Below are positions 35,598-45,965 of a DNA stretch of 64,000 nucleotides, one piece after another. Location: positions 62,001 to 126,000 of the forward strand of contig NZ_JPZL01000001.1 in the NCBI RefSeq assembly GCF_000759345.1. Direction: 5' to 3'. Both the position numbers and the translations under genes were made by a program. Origin of the DNA: Litchfieldella xinjiangensis. Its GTDB lineage: Bacteria; Pseudomonadota; Gammaproteobacteria; Pseudomonadales; Halomonadaceae. Under the pieces are notes generated by a model. That model did not search any database. It saw nothing but the letters and a program-made list of their open reading frames with translations, and was not told where the DNA came from. Position 1 is the stretch's first letter; each line of letters opens with the position of its first letter.

Positions 35598-36872
35598 TCA
35601 CTGGCGATCTGGGTCTTGGCGGGGTAGTTTTACCTCGGTCAGAGCGCCACCTTCCTCGTGATTGTACAGGCTGACTCCGCCACCGAGCCGATTGATGGTG
35701 GCGTGAGTCAGGAACAGGCCGATGCCCATGCCCTTGGTCTTGGTGGAGACGAACGTGTCGCCCAACTGGTCGGCAATCGACATGGCGACACCTGGGCCAT
35801 GATCGCGTATATCGATGATGACCAAATCGTCATCCCAGTCCAGTTGAATCACGATATCTTCGGGATTGGCATCGGCGGCGTTATTCAATAGGTTCAGCAA
35901 GGCTTGATCGAGCGTGGCATCCACGGCCAGGTGAGGTGGGTTGCGATGCTGGGCGATGTCGAGGTGATGGCTGACATCGGGCCGCAGCACCAGCCAGCGT
36001 TGTACCACCTCCTGAAGCCAGGTTGCTGCCGGCCGGATCTCGGGTTCGGCCAGGCGGCGGCGATCGGCGTTTGCCACCAAATGTTGCAGCCGTGACTTGC
36101 ATATGTCCACCTGGCTTCGCAGCAGGTCGATATCTTCACGTAATGGTGAATCGGACGGCACATCCTGATGCATTTCCTTGAGCAGCACCGCCATGGTTGA
36201 AAGCGGTGTGCCAAGCTCGTGGGCCGTTCCCGCTGCCTGGGTGGCCACGGCCAGGACCTGCTCGTTGCGCAATGCATTTTCACGCGTATGGGAAAGCATC
36301 TGGTCTCGCCGTCGCAGGGCATGCGCCATCTTGAAGATAAAGAACGTGACCAGTCCGGCGGATAGACCGAAGTTGAGCCACATGCCCAGCACATGCAGGC
36401 TGATGGACCCGACCAGCATGCCATGGCTCAGTTGCGGGACGGGCTCGTAGAGCACCATGAGGAAGGTGTAGCCCGCCAATGCCGCCGTTGCGATGATCCA
36501 GGCATACAACCAGGGAAGCGTGGCGGCAGCGATGGTCACGGGAACGAGGTAGTAGGTAATGAACGGGTTGGTCGATCCCCCCGTGAAGTAGAACAGCAGG
36601 GTGAGCCCCGCTATATCGGTCAGCAGGTGCATCAGATATTCAGTATCCGTGACGGCGCGGGGACGTCCCAGCCGCCACCAGGTCGCGACATTGACCAACC
36701 CCATGGCGACGATGACACTGATGACGGGCAAGACGTGCAACTGAAACCCTAGAACCTCGATGCCAAAAATGATGGCGCCGAGAAAGCCTGTCCAGGTGAT
36801 CCCGCGCACGATGGTGAGTCGCACCAGGTTGCGATTGGGCGTGGACAAGGGCAATGGCAGGGCGTGTTGCAT
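35598..36872 (-). CDS. RegB/PrrB-type redox sensor histidine kinase
   Basis: A 424-residue membrane kinase. Six hydrophobic helices occupy residues 20-180 and include the quinone-binding motif GGSTNPF at 98-104. The H-box is QAAGTAHELGTPLSTM with His218, and the redox-active cysteine of RegB corresponds to Cys258 in SQVDICKSRL. The N-, D- and G-boxes of the ATPase domain follow (LLNNAADAN, DIRDHGPGV, GMGIGLFL). In the family the kinase is inhibited by oxidised quinone and by Cys oxidation. It forms an operon with the response regulator and probably senses respiratory state, perhaps of the oxidase encoded at 0-4 kb. Confidence 0.93.
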   Translation of the reverse strand: MQHALPLPLSTPNRNLVRLTIVRGITWTGFLGAIIFGIEVLGFQLHVLPVISVIVAMGLVNVATWWRLGRPRAVTDTEYLMHLLTDIAGLTLLFYFTGGSTNPFITYYLVPVTIAAATLPWLYAWIIATAALAGYTFLMVLYEPVPQLSHGMLVGSISLHVLGMWLNFGLSAGLVTFFIFKMAHALRRRDQMLSHTRENALRNEQVLAVATQAAGTAHELGTPLSTMAVLLKEMHQDVPSDSPLREDIDLLRSQVDICKSRLQHLVANADRRRLAEPEIRPAATWLQEVVQRWLVLRPDVSHHLDIAQHRNPPHLAVDATLDQALLNLLNNAADANPEDIVIQLDWDDDLVIIDIRDHGPGVAMSIADQLGDTFVSTKTKGMGIGLFLTHATINRLGGGVSLYNHEEGGALTEVKLPRQDPDRQ

Positions 36873-37020
36873 GGCGGCTCCGTATAGGGGCGGGGGAACA
36901 TGATAACCGAACTATCGGGTTGCGCTCATATACCCGTTGCGGCCGGCCTGGGTTGTTGGCTATGGGGTCGGCGCCTAGACTGAAGAACACAACCGAAGAC
37001 ACAAGCCTAGAGGAGGTATC

Positions 37021-37284
37021 ATGCGTACGGAAACGCTGAAAGACGAGGCATTCTTCGAGAAGCTCAGACGCTGCATGGCGGGTGAGCATGTCGTGATCGA
37101 TCACGATGGCACTCACTTTCCCGCCAGAGTTCAGTTCGTGGCGCTGGACGCCGTCAAGGTCATTCCCGAATCCTGGCTCGATGGGAGCCGAGGCGCGCCG
37201 GGGGATATCGACGGTACCTACGAGCCCTTCAAGCATGTCGTCGAGCTCGAATTGAATGGGGTTCGCTACCACCGCGAGGCATGA
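37021..37284 (+). CDS. Small hypothetical protein
   Basis: An 87-residue soluble protein that I do not recognise. A strong ribosome site (GAGGAGG) stands just before the ATG, and the reading frame has normal codon use, so it is probably expressed. The sequence is charged, begins with an amphipathic helix (DEAFFEKLRRCMAG) and continues as alternating beta-like segments (HVVIDHDG, ARVQFVALDAVKVIP, HVVELELNGVRYH). It lies alone between the RegB-like kinase gene (divergent) and prfC. Confidence 0.65.
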   Translation: MRTETLKDEAFFEKLRRCMAGEHVVIDHDGTHFPARVQFVALDAVKVIPESWLDGSRGAPGDIDGTYEPFKHVVELELNGVRYHREA

Positions 37285-37443
37285 TTCCTGGCATGGCACA
37301 GCCATGTTCATGGAGGCATCGGGAATGGGCAGGCTGTACGGCGTCGGTCCAAGCACGTAAAATCGCACCAAATCACCCATTTCGCTGCCGCGGGATCCCT
37401 CGCATTCGGTCAGCGGCCGCCCCAGACCTCGTGAACGCCATAC

Positions 37444-39033
37444 ATGCCAGATTCATCGCTGGCCCGGGAAGTCGGGCTTAGAAGAACCTTTGCCATCATT
37501 TCTCACCCCGACGCGGGTAAGACTACCATTACCGAAAAAATGCTTCTTTTCGGAAATGCCATCCAGATGGCGGGGTCGGTCAAAAGCAAGCGTAACGACC
37601 GCCATGCCACGTCCGACTGGATGAAAATGGAGCAGGAGCGGGGCATTTCCGTAACCACCTCGGTCATGCAGTTTCCGTACAACGGTCGTATCGTCAATCT
37701 ACTGGATACGCCAGGGCACGCGGATTTCTCGGAAGATACCTATCGCACCCTGACTGCAGTCGATTCGGCATTGATGGTCATCGATGCGGCCAAGGGTGTC
37801 GAAGAGCGTACCATCAAGCTGATGGATGTCTGCCGTCTGCGCACCACGCCCATACTCACCTTCATCAACAAGCTGGATCGCGACACGCGTGACCCTATCG
37901 AAGTCATGGACGAAGTCGAGACGGTGCTCAATATCCAGTGTGCCCCGATGACATGGCCGATAGGCATGGGCAGGCATTTCAAGGGGGTCTATCACCTCTA
38001 CAACGATGTCGTTCACCTCTATACCCAGGGGCAGGGCAACCGCATTCCTGACGATCGGCGCATCGAGGGGCTGGATAGCCCCGAAGTCGATGAGGTCCTG
38101 GGTGCGGAGCAAGCCGAAGAGCTTCGCATGGAGGTCGACCTGGTGCGGGGGGCTTCGCATGAGTTCGACCTCGAGGCGTATCGACGCGGTGAACTTACCC
38201 CGGTCTACTTCGGTACGGCCATGGGTAATTTTGGCGTTCGCGAAATGCTCGATGGCTTCGTCGAGTATGCGCCGCCTCCCCAGCCGCGTGAGACCGACGC
38301 GCGTGAAGTGGAGGCGGGGGATGGGAAGTTCAGCGGCTTCGTTTTCAAGATCCAGGCCAACATGGACCCCAATCACCGCGATCGGGTCGCCTTCCTGCGT
38401 GTCTGCTCCGGTAAGTACGAGAAGAACATGAAGATGCGCCACGTGCGTATCGGCAAGGATGTGAAGATTGCCGATGCGTTGACGTTCATGGCTTCGGATC
38501 GTGAGCAGGTCGAGGAAGCTTGGCCCGGCGATATCATTGGGTTGCATAACCACGGCACGATCCAGATCGGCGATACGTTCACCGTTGGCGAGGATATGCG
38601 CTTCACCGGCATTCCCCACTTCGCGCCGGAACTGTTCAAGCGCGTTCGACTCAAGGACCCTCTCAAGATGAAAGCGCTGCAGAAGGGATTGCAGCAGCTC
38701 TCGGAGGAAGGCGCTACCCAGGTGTTCATGCCCTTGGATAACAACGATCTCATCCTCGGCGCCGTAGGGAGTCTGCAGTTCGATGTCGTGGCACACCGCC
38801 TCAAGGAGGAGTACAAGGTGGATTGCCTATATGAGGCCGTGAATGTGCAGACGGCGCGCTGGATCTACTGTGACGATGCCAAGATGCTCGAGGAGTTCAA
38901 GCGCAAGGCCAGTACCAACCTGGCCTATGATGGCGGCGGCTACCTGACCTACATCGCTCCGACGCGGGTCAATCTTCAGATGACCCAAGAGCGTTGGCCT
39001 GACGTGCGCTTTGCTGCGACACGGGAACATTGA
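37444..39033 (+). CDS. prfC: Peptide chain release factor 3
   Basis: A 529-residue GTPase that removes RF1/RF2 from the ribosome after termination. G-domain motifs are in order: SHPDAGKTT (G1), [16 protein letters not shown] (G2), DTPGHADF (G3), NKLDRD (G4). Domains II and III end with [22 protein letters not shown], the family C-terminus. The N-terminal ATG at 37444 has no obvious Shine-Dalgarno sequence, and the 160-base leader is otherwise featureless. A GC-rich terminator hairpin follows the stop. Confidence 0.96.
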   Translation: MPDSSLAREVGLRRTFAIISHPDAGKTTITEKMLLFGNAIQMAGSVKSKRNDRHATSDWMKMEQERGISVTTSVMQFPYNGRIVNLLDTPGHADFSEDTYRTLTAVDSALMVIDAAKGVEERTIKLMDVCRLRTTPILTFINKLDRDTRDPIEVMDEVETVLNIQCAPMTWPIGMGRHFKGVYHLYNDVVHLYTQGQGNRIPDDRRIEGLDSPEVDEVLGAEQAEELRMEVDLVRGASHEFDLEAYRRGELTPVYFGTAMGNFGVREMLDGFVEYAPPPQPRETDAREVEAGDGKFSGFVFKIQANMDPNHRDRVAFLRVCSGKYEKNMKMRHVRIGKDVKIADALTFMASDREQVEEAWPGDIIGLHNHGTIQIGDTFTVGEDMRFTGIPHFAPELFKRVRLKDPLKMKALQKGLQQLSEEGATQVFMPLDNNDLILGAVGSLQFDVVAHRLKEEYKVDCLYEAVNVQTARWIYCDDAKMLEEFKRKASTNLAYDGGGYLTYIAPTRVNLQMTQERWPDVRFAATREH

Positions 39034-39038
39034 TACCT

Positions 39039-39068
39039 GGCCGAGGCCGGCTATTGCCGGCCTCGGCC
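39039..39068 (+). terminator. Terminator hairpin of prfC
   Basis: A 13-pair GC-rich stem (39039-39051 with 39056-39068) and TATT loop directly after the prfC stop; only a short pyrimidine run follows. Confidence 0.7.
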
Positions 39069-39133
39069 CCTTGATCCAGGCTGTCTAGTATGGGTCCAGG
39101 GCTTGACACCGGAATTTGAGACGGGAGAGAAGG

Positions 39134-39607
39134 ATGCCATCCAAGGTTCTCAAGGAGTTCCGCGAGTTTGCGGTCAAGGGCAATGTGGTCGACATGGCTG
39201 TTGGCATCATCATCGGTGCCGCCTTTACCGGTATCGTCAATAGCCTGGTAAGGGATATTCTGACTCCACTGATCGGGCTGGCCACCGGCGGGCTGAATTT
39301 TTCCAATCAGTTTCTAGTGCTGCGCGCGGGCGATGGTATGCCGTTTACGACGTTGGAGCAGGCCCAGGCTGCTGGAGCGGTTACGCTGAATTACGGCGTA
39401 TTCCTCAACGCACTGATCTCCTTTCTGATCGTCGCTCTAGCGACTTTCCTCCTCGTGCGTAACATCAATCGCCTCAAGAACCTGGTGCAAACCACCGAGA
39501 CGGCATCAGCACCTACGGTTAAAAGCTGTCCCTACTGCATCAGCAAGATTCCTATCCCGGCGACACGTTGTCCGTCCTGCACATCGACGTTGTCGTCCGA
39601 CACTTGA
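39134..39607 (+). CDS. mscL: Large-conductance mechanosensitive channel with C-terminal zinc ribbon
   Basis: A 157-residue inner-membrane channel that opens under membrane tension and releases osmolytes on hypo-osmotic shock. The MscL core is standard: [25 protein letters not shown] (TM1), a periplasmic loop, and [21 protein letters not shown] (TM2). The normal cytoplasmic helix bundle is followed by an added CPYC (132-135) and CPSC (146-149) pair, a four-cysteine zinc ribbon. The ATG at 39134 has a purine-rich GGGAGAGAAGG site. tatD follows 23 bases later. Confidence 0.93.
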   Translation: MPSKVLKEFREFAVKGNVVDMAVGIIIGAAFTGIVNSLVRDILTPLIGLATGGLNFSNQFLVLRAGDGMPFTTLEQAQAAGAVTLNYGVFLNALISFLIVALATFLLVRNINRLKNLVQTTETASAPTVKSCPYCISKIPIPATRCPSCTSTLSSDT

Positions 39608-39630
39608 TCCACCAAGGGAGCGCCACACGG

Positions 39631-40398
39631 ATGCTGGTCGATGCCCATTGCCATCTCGATTTTTCCGCCTTCGATGACGATCGCCACGCCATGTTCTCAC
39701 GTGCCAGGGAGGCCGGCGTAGGTCATTTTATGGTCCCGGGCACGACCCGTAAGCACTGGCCCGACGTGCTTGCCTTGAATTCCCGCAGTGACGTCAGCAT
39801 CAGTCTCGGACTGCATCCCAACTTCATGGGCGAGCACCAAGAGGACGATGTCGAAGCGCTCGGCGCCCTACTCGATGAGCACCCTGAAGTGACTGCGCTT
39901 GGTGAATGCGGTATCGATGCGCGTTTCGAGGAGACGCTCGACGCACAGTGGCGGCTATTCAACGCCCAGCTACGCCTTGCCAAAACGCGACGGTTGCCGG
40001 TGGTGATTCACTGTGTGCATGCCAATGACAAGGTTTCAAAGCGGTTGCGTGAGCTCGATTTACCGGCCGGTGGGTTGATCCATGCGTTTGCTGGATCGCC
40101 GGATCAAGCCTGGAAATTCCTGGACCTGGGGTTCGTTGTGGGACTGGGCGGCGCCGTAACCTACGAGCGCGCCCAGCGGCTGTGGCGGGCCGTGCGGCGA
40201 TTGCCGGAGGATGGGTTCGTTCTCGAGACCGATAGCCCCGACATGCCCCTTTGCGGCTATCAAGGCCAGCGCAATGAACCGGCCAGGATCACTCAGGTTC
40301 GCGACGTTGTGGCTAAGTTGCGAGGAACCACCCCTGACGCCATCGCCGAGCAGAGCACGGCGACGGCGCAACGTGTGTTCGGGCTCGAGCTGGATTAG
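39631..40398 (+). CDS. TatD family metal-dependent hydrolase
   Basis: A 255-residue TIM-barrel hydrolase of the TatD/YjjV deoxyribonuclease group. Metal ligands are seen in DAHCHLDF at the N-terminus, GECGID (Glu), HCVHA (His), HAFAGS (His) and ETDSPDMPL (Asp). YjjV-like sequence PGTTRKHWP is present. The ATG at 39631 is preceded by AAGGGAG about ten bases upstream. The last four bases overlap the end of the converging ygfZ gene. DNase or D-aminoacyl-tRNA/oligonucleotide clean-up roles are known for relatives; the substrate here is open. Confidence 0.9.
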   Translation: MLVDAHCHLDFSAFDDDRHAMFSRAREAGVGHFMVPGTTRKHWPDVLALNSRSDVSISLGLHPNFMGEHQEDDVEALGALLDEHPEVTALGECGIDARFEETLDAQWRLFNAQLRLAKTRRLPVVIHCVHANDKVSKRLRELDLPAGGLIHAFAGSPDQAWKFLDLGFVVGLGGAVTYERAQRLWRAVRRLPEDGFVLETDSPDMPLCGYQGQRNEPARITQVRDVVAKLRGTTPDAIAEQSTATAQRVFGLELD

Positions 40399-41435
40399 AC
40401 CATAGAGGTGGCTAACTGCTCCGGGTCGACCCGTTCGATGGCGTAGGGCAATGAAAGAAGCTTGAGGCGCTGGTTCACCACCAGCCATGGGGTAGGCGCT
40501 TCCTTGGTATTCAGCACCGCGAGTATCTCTGCCTGACCGTAGGCGTCCAACTCGGCGGTGAAGACTTCTCCCTGGGATTTCCCTTCGGCATCCACCACTG
40601 CAGTGCCCGGCTCTGGGAGCTCAGCGCCGTCGAGCTGGGCGCGCATCAGGCGTTTCTTGACCTGGCCTCTGAAGTGGGCACGTGCCACGACTTCCTGGCC
40701 GGTATAACAGCCTTTCTTGAAGCTGATTCCTCCTAGTGCTTCCCAATTGAGCATCTGGGGCAGGTACTTGTCCTGGTGCACTTCGCCCATCCAGGCGAGG
40801 CCCGACTGGATGTCCATCAACCGCCAGAGGCTATTGCCGACCGAGGCGGCGTGCGCTGACAACGATTGCCAGGCATTCACGGCATTGTCCTGGGGAATGG
40901 CCAGCAGCAAGCGGGGACGAGGCCCGGGGTGCCGAAGGACATGGATGTCATCACGGCTTGCATGACCCCAGAGCGACGGCGGGGGCACATCCAGTCGTGC
41001 TTCGACTAGCGCGGGCCCATCGTTGCCAATCAGTCCCATCAGGGCCAGATCGTCACGAGGCCGCATCTCGGCCTTGTAGAAGACCGCGAACTTGTCGAGA
41101 TGGGCTTTCAATGACGGAATGAGTTCGCGTTCGAGCACTAGCCAGAACCGCTGATCGGCGACCCGGACAAGCTGGGCATTGGCCAGCATGCGGCCCTTGG
41201 GGGTACAGAAGCAGGTCAGGGGGGCGAATCCCGAACCGGCCAGGCTGACCTGCGCGCTGGTCTGGCCTTGCAGGAAGCGTTCGGCATCGGCACCTTCGAC
41301 CTCGAGAACGCCGAGATGTGCCAACGGGGTCAGGGCCAGCCCCTCCAGTGCTTCACGATGCGGTTCGGGCGTGTCGAATTCGACCCGTCCTCCATCGCTG
41401 TACGTGGCACCCGCTATGGCGTTCCAGTCAATCAT
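40395..41435 (-). CDS. ygfZ: Folate-binding protein YgfZ (Fe-S cluster maintenance)
   Basis: A 346-residue relative of GcvT that binds tetrahydrofolate and supports assembly or repair of some Fe-S proteins. The hallmark motif KGCYTGQEVVAR with its essential cysteine is present near residue 240. The N-terminal barrel contains FLQGQTSAQVS and TCFCTPKGRMLAN. GGAGAG precedes the ATG. It converges on tatD and diverges from the HMA-like/osmC pair. Confidence 0.94.
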   Translation of the reverse strand: MIDWNAIAGATYSDGGRVEFDTPEPHREALEGLALTPLAHLGVLEVEGADAERFLQGQTSAQVSLAGSGFAPLTCFCTPKGRMLANAQLVRVADQRFWLVLERELIPSLKAHLDKFAVFYKAEMRPRDDLALMGLIGNDGPALVEARLDVPPPSLWGHASRDDIHVLRHPGPRPRLLLAIPQDNAVNAWQSLSAHAASVGNSLWRLMDIQSGLAWMGEVHQDKYLPQMLNWEALGGISFKKGCYTGQEVVARAHFRGQVKKRLMRAQLDGAELPEPGTAVVDAEGKSQGEVFTAELDAYGQAEILAVLNTKEAPTPWLVVNQRLKLLSLPYAIERVDPEQLATSMV

Positions 41436-41591
41436 GGGCGACTCTCCGTCAAGCCTCTTCCGTCAGGGCTATGATGCATTTCAAGTAATTGGCCTAATGT
41501 ATAGGAATGGGGGCGAGCCGCGTAAGTTCAAGCCATTTTCGTGTGCTCCCGCCGTGATAGACTGACTGAAAGCAAACCAGCAGGAAGGACC

Positions 41592-41783
41592 ATGGCCCAA
41601 GTTTCCCTGGGATTCGAAAACGTCGACAGCGCCGATCTCGTCAATCGTATCACCACGGCCTTGATGATGGTGGACGGGGTGGAAAGCGCCGAAGTAGGTC
41701 GTCACGGTGCCGATGTCGAAGGGCATGTGAGACGCGAGGAACTGATACGCGTCGTACAGGCCTTGGGCGTCAAGGTGAAGTAA
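41592..41783 (+). CDS. Small HMA-fold-like protein lacking the CxxC metal motif
   Basis: A 63-residue protein whose pattern (VSLGFENVDSADLVNRITTALMMV, VESAEVGRHGADVEGHV, LIRVVQALGVKV) follows the beta-alpha-beta-beta-alpha-beta order of heavy-metal-associated domains. The usual GMTCxxC loop is replaced by ENVDSAD, so soft-metal binding by cysteines is not possible. AGGAAGG precedes the ATG. Its stop overlaps the OsmC gene start by one base, so the pair is co-translated. Confidence 0.6.
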   Translation: MAQVSLGFENVDSADLVNRITTALMMVDGVESAEVGRHGADVEGHVRREELIRVVQALGVKVK

Positions 41784-42184
41784 TGAGTATTACCATCCTC
41801 AGCGAACGAGACGGCAAATATCGACAGCGTGCTGAAATCGCCGGGTTCGAGGACCTGATGGTCGATGCGCCGCATATCGTTGGTGGTGAAGAGACGGCAC
41901 CCGACCCGCATGATTATTTCGACGTTGCCTTGGGTGCGTGCAAGGCCATCACGGCACGTATGTACGCGCAGCGCAAGGGATGGCCGCTAGAGGGTGTCAC
42001 GGTAACGGTAGCCAGGGATGAACGCGAGGAGCGTCATGGTGTCTACCGGCTGGACGTGGCGATGCGTTTCCACGGCGACCTGACCGAGGAGCAGCGCGAG
42101 CGTCTTAGCGAGATTAGCAATCACTGTCCCATCCATCGTCTCATGACGACCTCGAACGTCGAGATTACCACCCGCCAGGAATGA
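41783..42184 (+). CDS. OsmC family peroxidase-like protein
   Basis: A 133-residue OsmC/Ohr-fold protein that should reduce peroxides with paired cysteines. The two conserved cysteines are in [11 protein letters not shown] and NHCPIHRL, the OsmC-type pattern. The product belongs to the short YhfA/OsmC branch and not to Ohr proper. It starts within the stop of the HMA-like gene (TAATG) and ends 43 bases before uvrB. Confidence 0.88.
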   Translation: MSITILSERDGKYRQRAEIAGFEDLMVDAPHIVGGEETAPDPHDYFDVALGACKAITARMYAQRKGWPLEGVTVTVARDEREERHGVYRLDVAMRFHGDLTEEQRERLSEISNHCPIHRLMTTSNVEITTRQE

Positions 42185-42227
42185 TGACGTCCGCATTATC
42201 CGGTGGACTGCTGGAGAACAAGCCCTA

Positions 42228-44258
<2,031 letters not shown>

Positions 44259-44265
44259 CATGGGA

Positions 44266-44324
44266 AAGCCTGGTGGAGTAACCCAACTCGGCGAGTTGAG
44301 GTATAATTCGCCGCCACCAGGCTT
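44266..44324. promoter_or_regulatory. Nested inverted repeat enclosing a TATAAT box, upstream of fumarase
   Basis: Perfect 11-base arms (44266-44276 and 44314-44324) enclose a second hairpin (CAACTC/GAGTTG at 44284-44298) and a TATAAT at 44302-44307. The element could be the uvrB terminator, the fumarase promoter, or both. No good -35 box is seen. Confidence 0.45.
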
Positions 44325-44382
44325 GCCAGCGCTTCCTGACGGCGCTTGCAGCCCTTAGTCATAGCCCAGGAGCGCCTTCCTC

Positions 44383-45888
44383 ATGACCGTGATCCGCCAG
44401 GACGATCTGATCCAGAGCGTAGCCGACGCCCTCCAGTACATCTCGTACTACCATCCCAAGGATTTCATCGACGCCATGCATGGCGCCTACCAGCGGGAAG
44501 AGAACCCGGCGGCCAAGGATGCCATTGCACAGATCCTGATCAACTCGCGCATGTGCGCCACCGGCCACCGCCCGATCTGCCAGGACACCGGTATCGTCAC
44601 TGTCTTCGTCCATGTGGGCATGAAGGTGCAGTGGGATGCCGAGATGAGCCTGGACGACATGATCAACGAAGGCGTACGTCGCGCATACAATCTCCCCGAC
44701 AATGTCCTGCGCGCCTCGGTACTGGCCGACCCTGACGGCAAGCGGGCCAATACCAAGGACAATACGCCGGCGGTCATTCACCACAAGCTGGTGCCCGGCG
44801 ATACGGTCGAGATTCACGTGGCAGCTAAAGGCGGCGGCAGCGAGGCCAAGTCCAAGTTCGCCATGCTCAATCCCTCCGACAGCGTGGTCGACTGGGTGCT
44901 CGAGCAGTTGCCCAAGATGGGGGCTGGCTGGTGTCCGCCCGGCATGCTGGGCATCGGCATTGGCGGCACCGCCGAGAAAGCCATGGAGCTCGCCAAGGAG
45001 TCGTTGCTCGACCCCATCGATATCCAGGAACTTGAGGCCCGTGGCGCCAGCAATCGAGCCGAGGAGCTGCGCCTGGAGCTATTCGACAAGGTCAACCGCA
45101 GCGGCATCGGTGCGCAGGGCTTGGGCGGCCTGACAACCGTACTGGATATCAAGGTCAAGGATTATCCGACGCACGCTGCCAACAAGCCGGTGGCTATCAT
45201 TCCCAACTGTGCTGCGACCCGTCACGTGCACTTTACCCTCGATGGCACCGGCCCCGCTGAGCTGCCTGCACCCAAGCTCGAGGATTGGCCGGAGATCACC
45301 CGTGAAGTGGGCGAGAACGTCAAGCGCGTCAATCTCGATACGGTCACACCCGAGGAAGCGCAGACCTGGCAGCCGGGTGACACGCTGCTTCTCAACGGCA
45401 AGCTGCTGACCGGTCGTGATGCTGCGCACAAGCGCATGGCGGATATGCTCGCCAAGGGCCAATCATTGCCGGTGGACCTCAAGGGTCGCTTTATCTACTA
45501 CGTGGGTCCGGTGGATCCGGTACGCGATGAGGTCGTCGGTCCGGCAGGCCCCACCACGGCGACACGCATGGACAAGTTCACCCGCACCATGCTCGAAGCG
45601 ACCGGCCTGCTGGGCATGGTCGGCAAGGCAGAGCGGGGGCCGCAGGCCATCGAGGCGATACGCGATCACAAGGCGACCTATCTGATGGCCGTTGGCGGCG
45701 CAGCCTATCTGGTGGCCCAGGCCATCAAGAAATCGCGTGTGGTCGGTTTCGAGGACCTCGGCATGGAGGCCATCTACGAATTCGAGGTCGAAGACATGCC
45801 GGTCACCGTGGCCGTAGACAGCCGAGGGGAGTCGGTTCATCAGACCGGTCCCGCCAAATGGAAGGAAATCATCGCCGAGAAGGCCTAA
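44383..45888 (+). CDS. Fumarate hydratase, class I (Fe-S)
   Basis: A 501-residue [4Fe-4S] hydratase of the FumA/FumB type that interconverts fumarate and malate in the TCA cycle. Cluster cysteines are expected at Cys66 (PICQDTG) and in PNCAATRH and GWCPPGM. The C-terminal beta domain (LLNGKLLTGRDAAHKRM, YYVGPVDP) is fused in the same chain. GGAG lies upstream of the ATG. Class I enzymes are oxygen-sensitive; whether a stable class II enzyme is also present cannot be seen here. Confidence 0.95.
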   Translation: MTVIRQDDLIQSVADALQYISYYHPKDFIDAMHGAYQREENPAAKDAIAQILINSRMCATGHRPICQDTGIVTVFVHVGMKVQWDAEMSLDDMINEGVRRAYNLPDNVLRASVLADPDGKRANTKDNTPAVIHHKLVPGDTVEIHVAAKGGGSEAKSKFAMLNPSDSVVDWVLEQLPKMGAGWCPPGMLGIGIGGTAEKAMELAKESLLDPIDIQELEARGASNRAEELRLELFDKVNRSGIGAQGLGGLTTVLDIKVKDYPTHAANKPVAIIPNCAATRHVHFTLDGTGPAELPAPKLEDWPEITREVGENVKRVNLDTVTPEEAQTWQPGDTLLLNGKLLTGRDAAHKRMADMLAKGQSLPVDLKGRFIYYVGPVDPVRDEVVGPAGPTTATRMDKFTRTMLEATGLLGMVGKAERGPQAIEAIRDHKATYLMAVGGAAYLVAQAIKKSRVVGFEDLGMEAIYEFEVEDMPVTVAVDSRGESVHQTGPAKWKEIIAEKA

Positions 45889-45895
45889 GGAAGGC

Positions 45896-45937
45896 ATGCT
45901 GGCGGTAGCATGACGGTAACCTGGTTACCGCCAGCAT
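45896..45937 (+). repeat. Two competing hairpins between fumarase and cardiolipin synthase genes
   Basis: Twelve-base outer arms (45896-45907 and 45926-45937) can pair, or an inner GGTAAC/GTTACC stem (45915-45929) can form instead; the right arms overlap, so the two are mutually exclusive. No T tract follows. Confidence 0.5.
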
Positions 45938-45965
45938 TCGGCAGACGGAACTGAACGGGAGCGAT

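Noticed and set aside
37699-38796. Long minus-strand reading frame (365 codons) opposite prfC
   Set aside because: It is antisense to conserved prfC with no recognisable motifs; a shadow of third-position GC bias.
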